64,000 nucleotides of DNA from assembly GCA_964586145.1 (NCBI GenBank), contig CAZPHH010000009.1, forward strand, positions 12,085-76,084. Reading direction: 5' to 3'. How positions within the stretch are numbered: position 1 is the first letter of the stretch; the number at the start of each line of letters is the position of its first letter. Position numbers and translations under genes: made by a program. Below the pieces are notes generated by a model. It saw only the letters and a program-made list of their open reading frames with translations. It was not told where the DNA came from and made no database searches. Origin of the DNA: JAFGJQ01 sp964586145 (GTDB taxonomy: Bacteria > Planctomycetota > Phycisphaerae > UBA1845). Below are positions 51,602-60,718 of the stretch, piece after piece.

Positions 51602-51913
51602 TCAGAACAAATCAATGTGGAAGCCCTGCCGAAGGACCACCACCGCCTTCTTGACGTCAGCCGTCTTGCCGGTCTTGAACCGCACCCGACGACGCTTGCC
51701 GCCGCGATTCGCCGTACGGACGGCCTCCACCTTCACGTTGTAGATCTTCTCGATCGCCTGCTTGATCATCGGCTTGGTCGCTTCGGCGTGCACCTCAAAC
51801 GTGAACGCCCCGCCCCGAGCCGCCCGTGACGCCGACGCGTCATACTGCTGCTGGCTCTGGTGCGTACCCTTCTCGGTGACCAGCGGGCGCTTGATAATGT
51901 GGTAAATGTCCAT
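51602..51913 (-). CDS. rplW: Ribosomal protein L23
   Basis: A 103-residue L23 (MDIYHIIKRPLVTEKGTHQ; FEVHAEATKPMIKQAIEKIYNVKVEAVRTANRGGKRRRVRF) at the tunnel exit where SRP and trigger factor dock. Confidence 0.96.
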   Translation of the reverse strand: MDIYHIIKRPLVTEKGTHQSQQQYDASASRAARGGAFTFEVHAEATKPMIKQAIEKIYNVKVEAVRTANRGGKRRRVRFKTGKTADVKKAVVVLRQGFHIDLF

Positions 51914-51915
51914 GG

Positions 51916-52581
51916 TCAGGATGCCCCGTCACCGTGTTCGACCCGTCCCGGCCGCAGGCGAACCGGATCGTTCTGCAGAACCTCAAACGCCGCCTGCGAA
52001 AACACCAACGTCGGCCGACGCAGCACCTCGCAGGCGTTCAACTCCTGGATCGCCCGGATCTCCGTTCGCGGAATGTTCCGCCCGGACCGGTACACCGCCT
52101 CGTTGTGCTCGTCCAGCGCCACCACCGCCCCCCGCTCCGCCCCGATGGCCTTCAGCATCTGGGCGAAGCGTCGCGTTTTGGGCGCGTCGAACGAAAGGTC
52201 CTTGACGATCACCGCGTGATTCGTGGTCAGCTTCGCCAGAATCGCGCTGTTGCGGGCCAGACGCCGCATTCGCTTCGGTACGTCCTTCCGCCAGTTCTGC
52301 TCGGCCTTGGCAAACGCCACCCCGCCGCCCCGACGGATGTTCGTCCGAAGCGTGCCCGCCCGCGCGTTGCCCGTCCCTTTTTGCCGGTAGAGCTTCCGCG
52401 TCGAGCCGGCCACCATCCCGCGGCTCTTCGTCCGGGCGCTGGCCTGCCGCTGATTGGACTGCCAGGCCACGATGGCCTGCTTCAGCAGCTTCACGCGGAC
52501 CCGCCCGCCCAGCAGCGCCGGGTCGATCTCCATCGAGCCCGCCGCCTTGCCCTGCATATCCACCACTGGAACCGAAATCAT
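51916..52581 (-). CDS. rplD: Ribosomal protein L4
   Basis: A 221-residue L4: the tunnel loop (RASARTKSRGMVAGSTRKLYRQKGTGNARAGTLRTNIRRGGGVAF) and the globular part (DLSFDAPKTRRFAQMLKAIGAERGAVVALD). In E. coli L4 regulates the S10 operon; whether this holds here is unknown. Two bases separate it from rplW. Confidence 0.96.
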   Translation of the reverse strand: MISVPVVDMQGKAAGSMEIDPALLGGRVRVKLLKQAIVAWQSNQRQASARTKSRGMVAGSTRKLYRQKGTGNARAGTLRTNIRRGGGVAFAKAEQNWRKDVPKRMRRLARNSAILAKLTTNHAVIVKDLSFDAPKTRRFAQMLKAIGAERGAVVALDEHNEAVYRSGRNIPRTEIRAIQELNACEVLRRPTLVFSQAAFEVLQNDPVRLRPGRVEHGDGAS

Positions 52582-52638
52582 GACCTCTGATCCACCGCCC
52601 GATTCGCCCAGGCGAACCGGGCGTCTTCATCGCCCGGT

Positions 52639-53289
52639 CTACTTTCTCGTTTTCGACTGCCGCACGAACACCAGCGACCCGTTCGGGCCCGGCACGCTGC
52701 CCTTGATCAACAGCAAATTGTGCTCCGCATCCACCTTCATCAAACGCTGGCAGCGGGCCGTACGCCGGTCATGCCCTTTGTGACCCGCCATCCGCTTGCC
52801 CTTGCGAATCGCCCGCCCGGTCCCACGCGTGGCCATCCCGCCCGCGATGCTGCCCGGAGAACGGTGCTTCCGCTCCGTCCCGTGCGTCGCCGGCTGCCCG
52901 CCGAACCCGAACCGACGCATCACGCCGGTGAACCCGTGCCCCTTGGACACGCCCGTCACGTCCACGTACCCGACACCCTCCGCAAACAGGTCGACCGTCA
53001 CCACGTCACCCTGGGCAACAGCGGCCTGCTCGTTCAGGCGAATCTCGCGGGCGTACCGCTTCGGACCCGTGCCGGCACGGGCCGCATGGCCGATCAGGGC
53101 CTTCGTCGTCCGGTGCGGCTTGACATCCTCGAACCCCAACTGCACCGCGTCGTACCCGTCGACGTCCCGCGTGCGGACCTGCATCACCGTACAGGGACCG
53201 GCCTGCACGACGGTCACCGGCGTCACCACGCCCGACTCATCGCACACGCGAGTCATGCCGATCTTCTTGCCTATCAGTGCCGGGATCAT
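52639..53289 (-). CDS. rplC: Ribosomal protein L3
   Basis: A 216-residue L3 (MIPALIGKKIGMTRVCDESGVVTPVTVVQAGPCTVMQV; GVSKGHGFTGVMRRFGFGGQPATHGTERKHRSPGSI). The ATG at 53289 matches the family start; the frame runs open further upstream without homology. The Shine-Dalgarno is weak. Confidence 0.96.
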   Translation of the reverse strand: MIPALIGKKIGMTRVCDESGVVTPVTVVQAGPCTVMQVRTRDVDGYDAVQLGFEDVKPHRTTKALIGHAARAGTGPKRYAREIRLNEQAAVAQGDVVTVDLFAEGVGYVDVTGVSKGHGFTGVMRRFGFGGQPATHGTERKHRSPGSIAGGMATRGTGRAIRKGKRMAGHKGHDRRTARCQRLMKVDAEHNLLLIKGSVPGPNGSLVFVRQSKTRK

Positions 53290-53452
53290 AATTCTCGCAT
53301 CTAACCCGACCCGCGCCGGTACACGGACCGGTCCCGCTCCGGGTTCTTCTGGCCGTGCGATCCAACTCACACAGCTCGATTGTCTCTCAAGATAACGTCG
53401 AAACGGGTCCGGTCGCCCGGTCGCCCGACGGGTGAAACGAGGAAACCTACGG

Positions 53453-53767
53453 CTACGTCTTAATGCGGATGAACACCCCGGCGGGAACCACAAGCCGGTT
53501 CAGGGCCTCTACGGTCCGCGGGGTCGGATCGTAGATGTCGATCAGACGCTTGTGCGTCCGAAGCTCAAACTGTTCCCGCGACTTCTTGTCAATGTGCGGC
53601 CCACGCAGCACCGTGTACCGCTCAATGCGCGTCGGCAAGAGCACCGGTCCGTGGACCCGCGCACTTGTCCGCTTGGCGTGATCTACGATCTCCCGGGCCG
53701 AAGAATCCAGCGCCGCGTGATCGTAGGCCTCCATCCGTATACGAATTCTATTACCGCTTGCCGGCAT
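53453..53767 (-). CDS. rpsJ: Ribosomal protein S10
   Basis: A 104-residue S10 (RIRIRMEAYDHAALDSSAREIVDHAKRTSARVHGPVLLPTRIERYTVLRGPHIDKKSREQFELRTHKRLIDI). First gene of the ribosomal cluster; the str genes (fusA, tuf) that often precede it are not here. S10 is also NusE, the partner of NusB. Confidence 0.97.
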   Translation of the reverse strand: MPASGNRIRIRMEAYDHAALDSSAREIVDHAKRTSARVHGPVLLPTRIERYTVLRGPHIDKKSREQFELRTHKRLIDIYDPTPRTVEALNRLVVPAGVFIRIKT

Positions 53768-53840
53768 GTTTCCGCCTGTACCACCTGCACCTGAACCTGG
53801 CGTATTCGCCCTGCCGCCCCAATAGCGCGACAGACCGGAT

Positions 53841-53868
53841 ACCGTATCTGCTCCGAGAATTTTGTCAA
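53841..53868 (-). promoter_or_regulatory. Promoter of the S10-spc-alpha ribosomal cluster
   Basis: On the minus strand TTGACA (53868-53863), a 16-bp spacer and TACGGT (53846-53841), about 67 nt before rpsJ. The -10 is weak but the -35 is perfect. Confidence 0.5.
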
Positions 53869-53881
53869 CACCCGCCCGCCA

Positions 53882-53903
53882 CGGGATTTTTGTGAAAATC
53901 CCG
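53882..53903. repeat. Hairpin upstream of the ribosomal promoter
   Basis: CGGGATTTT and AAAATCCCG form a perfect 9-bp inverted repeat around TGTG, 14 bp upstream of the -35 box. It could be an operator or a recruiting site. On the minus strand it is not followed by a T run. Confidence 0.5.
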
Positions 53904-54094
53904 CCGCCCGGACCGATCCCGCTGGCACACCAGCGTCACTGTATTTTCTAACGCCCCAATGCATACGCGGCCGCGCCAACCGCCGCTTTGGCGGGGTGCG
54001 AGCCAAGTGCCCCCTGTGGTATCATCCCCCTCCCGCCCCTTAGGGCATCGATCCGTGGTTGGCTCGACCCCCGGCGGGAGGAGGTGCTCATTCA

Positions 54095-54835
54095 ATGTCC
54101 CGCCTGTCTCTCCGGTTTGCCATGCTTGTCTGCCTCAGCGTCACCCTGTTCAGCGGCGCCGAACCCGTGGCCGCCCCGCCGACCACCGCGCCGCCACCGG
54201 ACCCCACACGGTTTTCCGACGAGATTTCCCGGTTCATCGAATGGGACCGCCGTAACGCCTTTCCGAAGCATGCGATCCTCTTCGTCGGCAGTTCCAGCAT
54301 CCGGATGTGGGCAACCCGCGAGAGCTTCCCCGACTGGCCGGTGATCAACCGGGGCTTCGGCGGTTCCCACACGTCCGATGTGAACCACTACTTCAACAAC
54401 CTCGTCAAGCCGTACAACGCAAAGGTCATCCTGCTTTACGCCGGTGACAACGACATCGCCAGTAACCGCAGCCCGGAGCAGGTCCGCGACGCCTTCCTTG
54501 CGTTTGTCGGCCGCGTCCGGGAAACCCAGCCCGACGTCCCGATTCTCTACCTCTCGATCAAGCCCAGTGCGAGCCGCTGGCAACACTGGCCGCGCATGAG
54601 AGAGGCCAACGCCCTCATCCGCGACGTCTGTGAGAAACAGCCTCACCTGACCTACGTGGATGTCGGCACGCCCATGCTCGGTTCCGACGGCAACCCCCGC
54701 CCCGAATACTACCTCCCGGACCGTCTCCACCTTTCCGAGGCCGGCTACGCCGTCTGGACCCGCATCCTGACCCCGATCCTTGACGAGATCCTTCACCCCC
54801 TGGTCAAACCGCCTGCTACGGGCGGGACGCGCTGA
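54095..54835 (+). CDS. Secreted SGNH/GDSL-type hydrolase
   Basis: A 246-residue protein with a signal peptide (cleavage near APPT region, about residue 27), then an SGNH hydrolase: block I FVGSSSIRMW (nucleophile Ser in GSSS), block II NRGFGGSHTSD, block III YAGDND and block V PDRLHLSE (catalytic Asp and His). Relatives de-acylate sugars or phospholipids outside the cell. GGAGGAGG precedes the ATG at 54095. Its end overlaps the end of the next, convergent gene by 20 bp. Confidence 0.85.
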   Translation: MSRLSLRFAMLVCLSVTLFSGAEPVAAPPTTAPPPDPTRFSDEISRFIEWDRRNAFPKHAILFVGSSSIRMWATRESFPDWPVINRGFGGSHTSDVNHYFNNLVKPYNAKVILLYAGDNDIASNRSPEQVRDAFLAFVGRVRETQPDVPILYLSIKPSASRWQHWPRMREANALIRDVCEKQPHLTYVDVGTPMLGSDGNPRPEYYLPDRLHLSEAGYAVWTRILTPILDEILHPLVKPPATGGTR

Positions 54836-57800
54836 ACTGCCTCTGGAAGTGGGCGAAGTCGCGCAGGTCGACGTCGTCGTCCAGGTCGATGTCGAACCTC
54901 TCGCACTGGGGGGATTCGTAGGTGGCCGCGGGGCCCGTCATGCAGCCGGACCAGTAGGCATAGTCCTCCAGATCTACGCCACCCTCGCCGGTGTAGTCCC
55001 CGTCGGGCCACGAACGCACGAAGGTCAGTCGAAGTGCGTCCGCGTACATCCGCTGGTCCCAGCCCGCGCTCGGTTTGCCGCTGACGGCTTCCTCGGAAAC
55101 ATTCACCGAGCCGGCTTCGGCGCTCTGGCCGGAGTCGAACCAGTACTCGCCGAGCGATATCCACTGGTTTGCGTTCGTCGGCTCGGGCGCCCCCGTGGAA
55201 ATCTGATCGATCAGCCGGACCGTCTGCCCCTGGTGATGGCGAATCGTGTACTTCGCGTCGTAGCAATTGGCGCCGTTGTCCCACGTCACGAAGGCCTCGT
55301 ACCGGCCGCGGGTCTCGACGTGCGGGATGAATGTGGCGTTGTCCGTGCCGGTGTTGGGCAGTTCATAGGTGATGAATCGACTGCCGGTGCCGGTCAGTCC
55401 GGGCGCCGTGCTCTTGATGGTGCTGTTGGCCCACGCTCCGATTTCGCTGTAGACGGGTGGTGGCGTCACGTTTCCGAGCGCATCTCGGCTCTCGCAGATG
55501 ATGGCGGGGGCCGTGGGCACGTCGCAAAGCAGCTCGACCTCATCGATGTACACCGTGAACGGTCCCACGGTATCCACGGCGGAGAAGGCCAGATGTTCCA
55601 GCGTGCCCTTGTTCGTGAAAGAGGCGAGCACCCCGTCCCCCGTCATGCCGAGCACCGGGTCCGTCAGCGGGTCAAAGAGGAAGGTCTGCCACACGCCCGG
55701 CATGGGCTCCACCAGCCTGCCCTGAGGTGCCGCTCCCACGACGCTGTCCGCTCCAACCCATTCGATAGTTCCACTATCTCCGCCGTCCTCGCCGAAATCT
55801 GCGGTCGTGCCCGTCTCTCGAACGCCGACGGCCAAGCGGAACCGTCCGGCCTCCACCCGCATACGTACACGAATCGGTCGATCCAATGCAATCGTCGGAT
55901 TGGGAACGTACGGGCTGTTGTGCGTGGTCAGCCGCATCCAGCGGCTCGGATCGCTTTCCACGAATTGCCACTGGACCTTGCAGCAGGCCGATCCGCCGAA
56001 GGGCGCCACCTGGTCGGTGACACCGGCCACGTTCGGCTCCATCTCCAGATTCTGTGGCGTTGAACCACTGTACCGAGGATACTGGAACATCACTCGGGCA
56101 TTGTTGGCGTAGCCCTCGAAATGACTCAGCATGACCGGATAACACGGGAGCGGGTCCTCCACCAGGACCTGCCAACTCACTTCATCGCTGCCTGCTGAAT
56201 TCTCCGCCCGTACAGTGAAATCGATCACCTGGCCCACTTCGTCCTCTGATGCGACCCAGCCGCTGACCAGGCCCCGAACGGATACGGCCGCCCCCGGCGG
56301 ACCCTCGACGAGCGTCCAGGGTTGGGCCGTACCCTGAACCAGCGTCAACTGGCGAACGGGCTGCTGGCCGACCAGCACAACCTCCGGACCGGGCGAAACC
56401 TCCGCAATCACCGGCGACAAAGGAGTGTCGAACGCCATATCCAGCCGAACGATGTCACCCGCCAAAACGGTCGCCTGCCCGCCGATGACCACATAGCCCG
56501 AATGCTCAGCCGTGACCGCGTACTCGATGCCTGCCGCATCGGTCGGGATCAGCGTGGACACGAAGTACCCGTTGCCGTCCGTCAGCACGGAGGATTGGCC
56601 CGCGACGGTTACCGTCGCATTCTCAACCGGCTGGTCGGTCACTCCATCGGTGATCCGACCCCACAGCGTCCCTTCTACGGCGGCGGCCGTTCGCCAGGGC
56701 ATCGCCGGCACCGGGGCTCGATCCGTGTACAGATTCTGGGCAACGTAGGGATACCAGGTCCAATCGGCCTCGAAGTTACCATCGAGATCGTTGTCGGCGG
56801 TTTTCGAGTAAGCGAAGTTGATCGTTCCGTCGGCACCCTGGTCGAACGCGTATAGCATCTGGATGATGCTGTTGGGCATCGAGTTCAGATAGAGGCACTG
56901 GCCGATGTACATGTGGCGCTGATAGCGCCATCCTATGGAAAGATCAACCCAGGTCCGATAGAGATCGCTTTGCGAGGGTATATGCTCGGCCTGGTAGTTC
57001 ATGGGGCAGGCGCCGTCGAGCCAGCCCAATCGCATCCATTTCTCCCAGTCCTGGAACACGTTTCGATAGCCGTAGGTGTTCTTGAAGGTCGTGGTTGGGG
57101 TGCCCCATTCGACCACGGCAGCCGTGAGACTCAACGGTTGCACAGGATTCGTCTTGATGGCGGCCATTTCCGCCCGGCTCCTGCGAACCAGTTCGTCGAT
57201 GGTCCGCCGGCGAAAATCGTCCCATCCGGTGTCACAACCTGGCACGGGCACGTCGGAGCGGCCGGTCAGGGCACGGAATCGGGCAAGAGATGAATGAGCG
57301 TACGTCGTGTCGACAGGGTAGCCGGCATCGTAGCTGGAGTGGCGGATGTAATCCCAGTGAATGCCGTCGATCTCGTAATTCATCACGAGTTCGCGCACGA
57401 TGCTGATCAGATACTCCTGCACCTCGGGCGACCCGGGATCGAGATGATAGAAGCCCTCGATCGTGGTCGGGCCGTCGCCCATATCCGCGGAGCGCACGCA
57501 GAGCCATTGCGGATTCGCCGTGAGGATCGTGTTGCCCACCGGCGGCCAGGCCTGGCTCACCAGGTAGGGGATGAGCCGCCCGTGCACCTTGAGCCCGTTG
57601 GCGTGGGCCCGCGCAATCAGGTGGGCCAGTGGATCGATTTCCGGCGGATAGGCAAGTGCCTTGGGCAGGATGCTGGAGTTCCAGAGGGCCCCGTGAAGGC
57701 TTCCGGCCGTGTCCTGCTTGTACAGGATCAGGGCGTTGATGACGTTGTAGTTGCCCTGCATCGCCCGGGCGACCATGTCGTCAATCTGGCCCACGTTCTG

Positions 57801-58379
57801 CAGCCCGGTATGACTAGCGGAAGTGGAGGCCCAGAAAGCGCGGAACTCCGGCTCGGGCTGCACGCCGGTGCTGAATCTCGCCGCGTCGGCAACGATATAG
57901 GTACCTGCCTGCGCCGTGCTGCTGAGTGTCACGCGCCCGGTCGTGCCGGCGGCGAAGGTGTACGTTCCGAGTGACATCCACCGGACTTCGCCGACCGCCT
58001 GGTCAATCTCGACCTGGCTTGAGCCGCCGGCATGGTGGACCGTGTAGGTCGCGTTGTTTGGCCGGGCGGCGGTGGTGGCCGGGATCCAGACCGCCACCTC
58101 GTATGGACCGGCCGCGGGGATGTCGGGGCGCCATTCGACCTCGCCGGCGGAGTCGCCGGTGGCCTGGCTGACGTAGTCCGTGAGCCATTGGCCCGGAGCC
58201 GTCGCGGGGGCCCAGGCCGTTCCACTGAGGATGGCGAACCCGGCATCCGAGTTATCCACGACAACCGTGGCAGCGGTCACTCCGGGCACCGTCAGCACAA
58301 TCGGAATGGTCGCTACCAGAACCGCGAGGCATGAACAACGTACCCTGCGCATTACCCGCCCTGGCTGTTGATTCGGCAT
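54816..58379 (-). CDS. Large secreted GHL10-type glycosidase-like protein with dockerin-like C-terminus
   Basis: About 1187 residues: signal peptide; a golvesin-like beta domain (about 37-165); a GHL10 (DUF187, glycosyl hydrolase-like TIM barrel) domain (about 175-560) with EIDGIHWDYIRH and GLKVHGRLIPYL; a carboxypeptidase-regulatory-like domain (about 580-670); Ig-like and lectin-like parts; a second golvesin-like domain (about 965-1120); and a final pair of EF-hand/dockerin-like repeats (DGDYTGEGGVDLEDY and FDIDLDDDVDLRDF). DUF187 proteins include DigH, which cuts peptidoglycan glycan strands; substrate here is unknown. GGAGGAG three bases before the ATG at 58379 supports this start. Confidence 0.78.
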   Translation of the reverse strand: MPNQQPGRVMRRVRCSCLAVLVATIPIVLTVPGVTAATVVVDNSDAGFAILSGTAWAPATAPGQWLTDYVSQATGDSAGEVEWRPDIPAAGPYEVAVWIPATTAARPNNATYTVHHAGGSSQVEIDQAVGEVRWMSLGTYTFAAGTTGRVTLSSTAQAGTYIVADAARFSTGVQPEPEFRAFWASTSASHTGLQNVGQIDDMVARAMQGNYNVINALILYKQDTAGSLHGALWNSSILPKALAYPPEIDPLAHLIARAHANGLKVHGRLIPYLVSQAWPPVGNTILTANPQWLCVRSADMGDGPTTIEGFYHLDPGSPEVQEYLISIVRELVMNYEIDGIHWDYIRHSSYDAGYPVDTTYAHSSLARFRALTGRSDVPVPGCDTGWDDFRRRTIDELVRRSRAEMAAIKTNPVQPLSLTAAVVEWGTPTTTFKNTYGYRNVFQDWEKWMRLGWLDGACPMNYQAEHIPSQSDLYRTWVDLSIGWRYQRHMYIGQCLYLNSMPNSIIQMLYAFDQGADGTINFAYSKTADNDLDGNFEADWTWYPYVAQNLYTDRAPVPAMPWRTAAAVEGTLWGRITDGVTDQPVENATVTVAGQSSVLTDGNGYFVSTLIPTDAAGIEYAVTAEHSGYVVIGGQATVLAGDIVRLDMAFDTPLSPVIAEVSPGPEVVLVGQQPVRQLTLVQGTAQPWTLVEGPPGAAVSVRGLVSGWVASEDEVGQVIDFTVRAENSAGSDEVSWQVLVEDPLPCYPVMLSHFEGYANNARVMFQYPRYSGSTPQNLEMEPNVAGVTDQVAPFGGSACCKVQWQFVESDPSRWMRLTTHNSPYVPNPTIALDRPIRVRMRVEAGRFRLAVGVRETGTTADFGEDGGDSGTIEWVGADSVVGAAPQGRLVEPMPGVWQTFLFDPLTDPVLGMTGDGVLASFTNKGTLEHLAFSAVDTVGPFTVYIDEVELLCDVPTAPAIICESRDALGNVTPPPVYSEIGAWANSTIKSTAPGLTGTGSRFITYELPNTGTDNATFIPHVETRGRYEAFVTWDNGANCYDAKYTIRHHQGQTVRLIDQISTGAPEPTNANQWISLGEYWFDSGQSAEAGSVNVSEEAVSGKPSAGWDQRMYADALRLTFVRSWPDGDYTGEGGVDLEDYAYWSGCMTGPAATYESPQCERFDIDLDDDVDLRDFAHFQRQFSASRP

Positions 58380-58508
58380 CGACTCCTCCAAACCTCTCAT
58401 CGGATTACCCCGCGACCGCTCCCCCATAACTCATTCTACCCAAACAGCCCGCCCGATCCAACCGCGATTCAATGGCCCGCCGCCGGGCGAGCGGGCCGGG
58501 AACAGGCC

Positions 58509-58537
58509 TTGACAGATTCTATTTTTAGACGTAGTCT
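58509..58537 (+). promoter_or_regulatory. Promoter of the PerR-like regulator with overlapping palindrome
   Basis: TTGACA (58509-58514), a 17-bp spacer and TAGTCT (58532-58537). The 13-bp palindrome TAGAC-GTA-GTCTA (58526-58538) overlaps the -10 box, a natural place for an auto-repressor. The predicted transcript starts at or next to the ATG at 58545. Confidence 0.6.
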
Positions 58538-58544
58538 AGCTTCC

Positions 58545-58943
58545 ATGCGGCACACCATCGCCCTGCTGCGGCAACATGGTATTCGGCCGACCCCCCAGCG
58601 CCTCGCGGTCGCGCAGGCAGCCCTGGCCGGCAAGGGCCACCCGTCGGCCGAGGACGTCCTGGGGAGGGTGCGTCGAAGACACCCCACCGTATCCCGCGCA
58701 ACGGTCTACAACACCCTGAATTTGTTCGTGGAGAAGGGGCTGCTGAAGCAGCAGTGGCTCACGGAAGGCAATGCCGTGTTCGATGCGGAAGTCCATCCCC
58801 ATCACCACTTCATCGACAACCAGACCGGTGAAATCTGCGACGTCCCGTGGGAATTCCTGCGAGTCACGGGAGAGAAGTCTCTCCGGGAGTTTGAGGTGAC
58901 GGAGGTGCAGGTGGTGCTTCGCGGCCGCAGACGAAAGCGATAG
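58545..58943 (+). CDS. perR: Fur-family regulator, PerR-like
   Basis: A 132-residue Fur-family repressor: winged helix with PTVSRATVYNTLNLFVEKGLL and a dimerisation domain with FDAEVHPHHHFI. The residues H32, D80, H86, H88 and D99 correspond one for one to the PerR metal site of Bacillus (His37, Asp85, His91, His93, Asp104). Neither structural-zinc CxxC pair is present: the first is replaced by DNQT and the protein ends before the second. It precedes a catalase gene by 79 bp, so peroxide-sensing control of that gene is likely. Confidence 0.85.
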   Translation: MRHTIALLRQHGIRPTPQRLAVAQAALAGKGHPSAEDVLGRVRRRHPTVSRATVYNTLNLFVEKGLLKQQWLTEGNAVFDAEVHPHHHFIDNQTGEICDVPWEFLRVTGEKSLREFEVTEVQVVLRGRRRKR

Positions 58944-59022
58944 GCTTTTTTGGCCCCGTAGCCGGCGGGGCCTCGGACGGCAGAACGCGCCGGCCCCAAC
59001 ACAATCTGCAAAGGAGAAAGCG

Positions 59023-60483
59023 ATGACCGAAGAAAGGAAGCTGACCAACAACGTCGGCGCACCCGTTGCCGACAATCAGAACGTGATGACCGCAGGCCCC
59101 CGCGGACCGCAGTTGCTGCAGGACGTCTGGTTCCTCGAAAAACTCGCCCACTTCGACCGCGAGGTGATCCCCGAACGCCGCATGCACGCCAAGGGCTCCG
59201 GGGCCTACGGGACCTTCACCGTCACGCACGACATCACCCGGTACACCCGCGCAAAAATCTTCTCCCAGGTCGGCAAGAAGACGGACCTGTTCGTGCGCTT
59301 TTCGACGGTGGCCGGCGAGCGCGGGGCGGCAGACGCCGAGCGTGACATTCGCGGCTTCGCCATCAAGTTCTACACCGAGGAGGGCAACTGGGACCTGGTC
59401 GGCAACAACACGCCGGTCTTCTTCCTGCGCGACCCGCTGAAGTTCCCCGACCTCAACCACGCCGTCAAGCGCGATCCCAAGACAAACCTGCGCAGCGCCC
59501 GCAACAACTGGGACTTCTGGACCTCCCTGCCGGAGGCCCTGCACCAGGTCACCATCACGATGAGCGATCGCGGCATCCCGTATTCCTACCGCCACATGAA
59601 CGGTTATGGCAGCCATACCTTCAGCCTGCTCAACGCCAAGGGCGAGCGGTTCTGGGTCAAGTTCCACCTGAAAACCCAGCAGCGGATCAGGAACCTCACC
59701 GACGCAGAGGCCGAGGCGATCATCGGCAAGTGCCGGGAAAGCCATCAGCGCGACCTTTTCGATAGCATCGAGAAGGGTGAGTTCCCCCGGTGGAACATGA
59801 AGATCCAGGTCGTCCCGGAACAGGACGCCGCCAAGTTCCCGTTCAACCCGTTCGATCTGACCAAGGTCTGGCCGCACAAGGACTACCCGCTAATCGACGT
59901 GGGCGTGCTGGAACTCAACCGGAACCCCGAAAACTACTTCGCCGAAGTCGAGCAGGCCGCGTTTAACCCCGCCAACATCGTGCCCGGCATCGGCTTCTCG
60001 CCCGACAAGATGCTGCAGGGACGGCTTTTCTCCTATGGCGACGCGCAACGCTACCGGCTGGGCGTAAACCATCACCTGATTCCGGTCAACCGCGCCCGCT
60101 GCCCCGTCCATGCCTACCATCGCGACGGCGCGATGCGCGTGGACGACAACTACGGCGCCACGCTCGGCTATGAGCCCAACAGCTACGGCCAATGGCAGGA
60201 GCAGCCCGAATTCCGCGAACCGCCCCTGAAGATCGACGGTGCCGCCGACCACTGGAGCCACCGCGAGGACGATGACGACTACTACTCTCAACCCGGGGCC
60301 CTGTTCCGGATGATGAGCCCGGAGCAGCAGAAGGCGCTGTTTGAGAACACCGCCCGCGCCATGGGCGACGCCCCCCGAGAGATCAAGGTCCGCCACATCG
60401 GCAACTGCGCCAAGGCCGATAGAGCTTACGGCGAGGGTGTCGCCAGGGCGCTGGGCATCCCGATGAGCGAGGTTCCGAAGTAG
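59023..60483 (+). CDS. katA: Catalase, small-subunit heme type
   Basis: A 486-residue monofunctional catalase (2 H2O2 to O2 and water). Seen are the active-site His region ERRMHAKGSGAYGTFTVTHDIT, the Asn/Arg motif in FFLRDPLKFPDLNHAVKR and the proximal heme-ligand motif RLFSYGDAQRYRLG (heme Tyr). It lacks the C-terminal flavodoxin-like domain of large-subunit catalases. AAAGGAGAAA supports the ATG at 59023. It probably forms one transcription unit with the PerR-like gene. Confidence 0.96.
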   Translation: MTEERKLTNNVGAPVADNQNVMTAGPRGPQLLQDVWFLEKLAHFDREVIPERRMHAKGSGAYGTFTVTHDITRYTRAKIFSQVGKKTDLFVRFSTVAGERGAADAERDIRGFAIKFYTEEGNWDLVGNNTPVFFLRDPLKFPDLNHAVKRDPKTNLRSARNNWDFWTSLPEALHQVTITMSDRGIPYSYRHMNGYGSHTFSLLNAKGERFWVKFHLKTQQRIRNLTDAEAEAIIGKCRESHQRDLFDSIEKGEFPRWNMKIQVVPEQDAAKFPFNPFDLTKVWPHKDYPLIDVGVLELNRNPENYFAEVEQAAFNPANIVPGIGFSPDKMLQGRLFSYGDAQRYRLGVNHHLIPVNRARCPVHAYHRDGAMRVDDNYGATLGYEPNSYGQWQEQPEFREPPLKIDGAADHWSHREDDDDYYSQPGALFRMMSPEQQKALFENTARAMGDAPREIKVRHIGNCAKADRAYGEGVARALGIPMSEVPK

Positions 60484-60698
60484 ACGGCTCTCGGTTGCCG
60501 AACGGTACAGGAGCAACGGCGTCAACCGACCGCGTTTGACCGGCCGGGATGGGGCGTTTTCGTCCCATCAGACGGCGCACGGCATCGCCCTTCACGAGCC
60601 GCCAGGGTGTGTCGCTGCTCTCGAAGAGTGGCGTTGCCTTCCTGGGTTCGCGGCCACGCGCCGCCCCCCAACCCCCCGCTCCTGCAGGAACTGGCGTG

Positions 60699-60718
60699 CC
60701 ACTGCTCGTGAGCAGTGG
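60699..60718. repeat. Palindromic repeat unit
   Basis: CCACTGCTC and GAGCAGTGG form a perfect 9-bp stem around GT. A degenerate copy lies about 80 bp to the left, suggesting a REP-like element. Confidence 0.5.

Larger units (their letters stand above)
53768..54094. other. Divergent intergenic region between rpsJ and an SGNH hydrolase gene
   Basis: About 330 bp without a gene. It holds the likely S10-operon promoter and an adjacent hairpin; the rightward gene has GGGAGGAGG before its ATG and a possible TATCAT -10 box near 54018. Confidence 0.6.

Noticed and set aside
58954..58974. Hairpin GGCCCCG/CGGGGCC after the PerR-like gene
   Set aside because: No T run follows on the plus strand and on the minus strand it is followed by A residues, so it is not a terminator.
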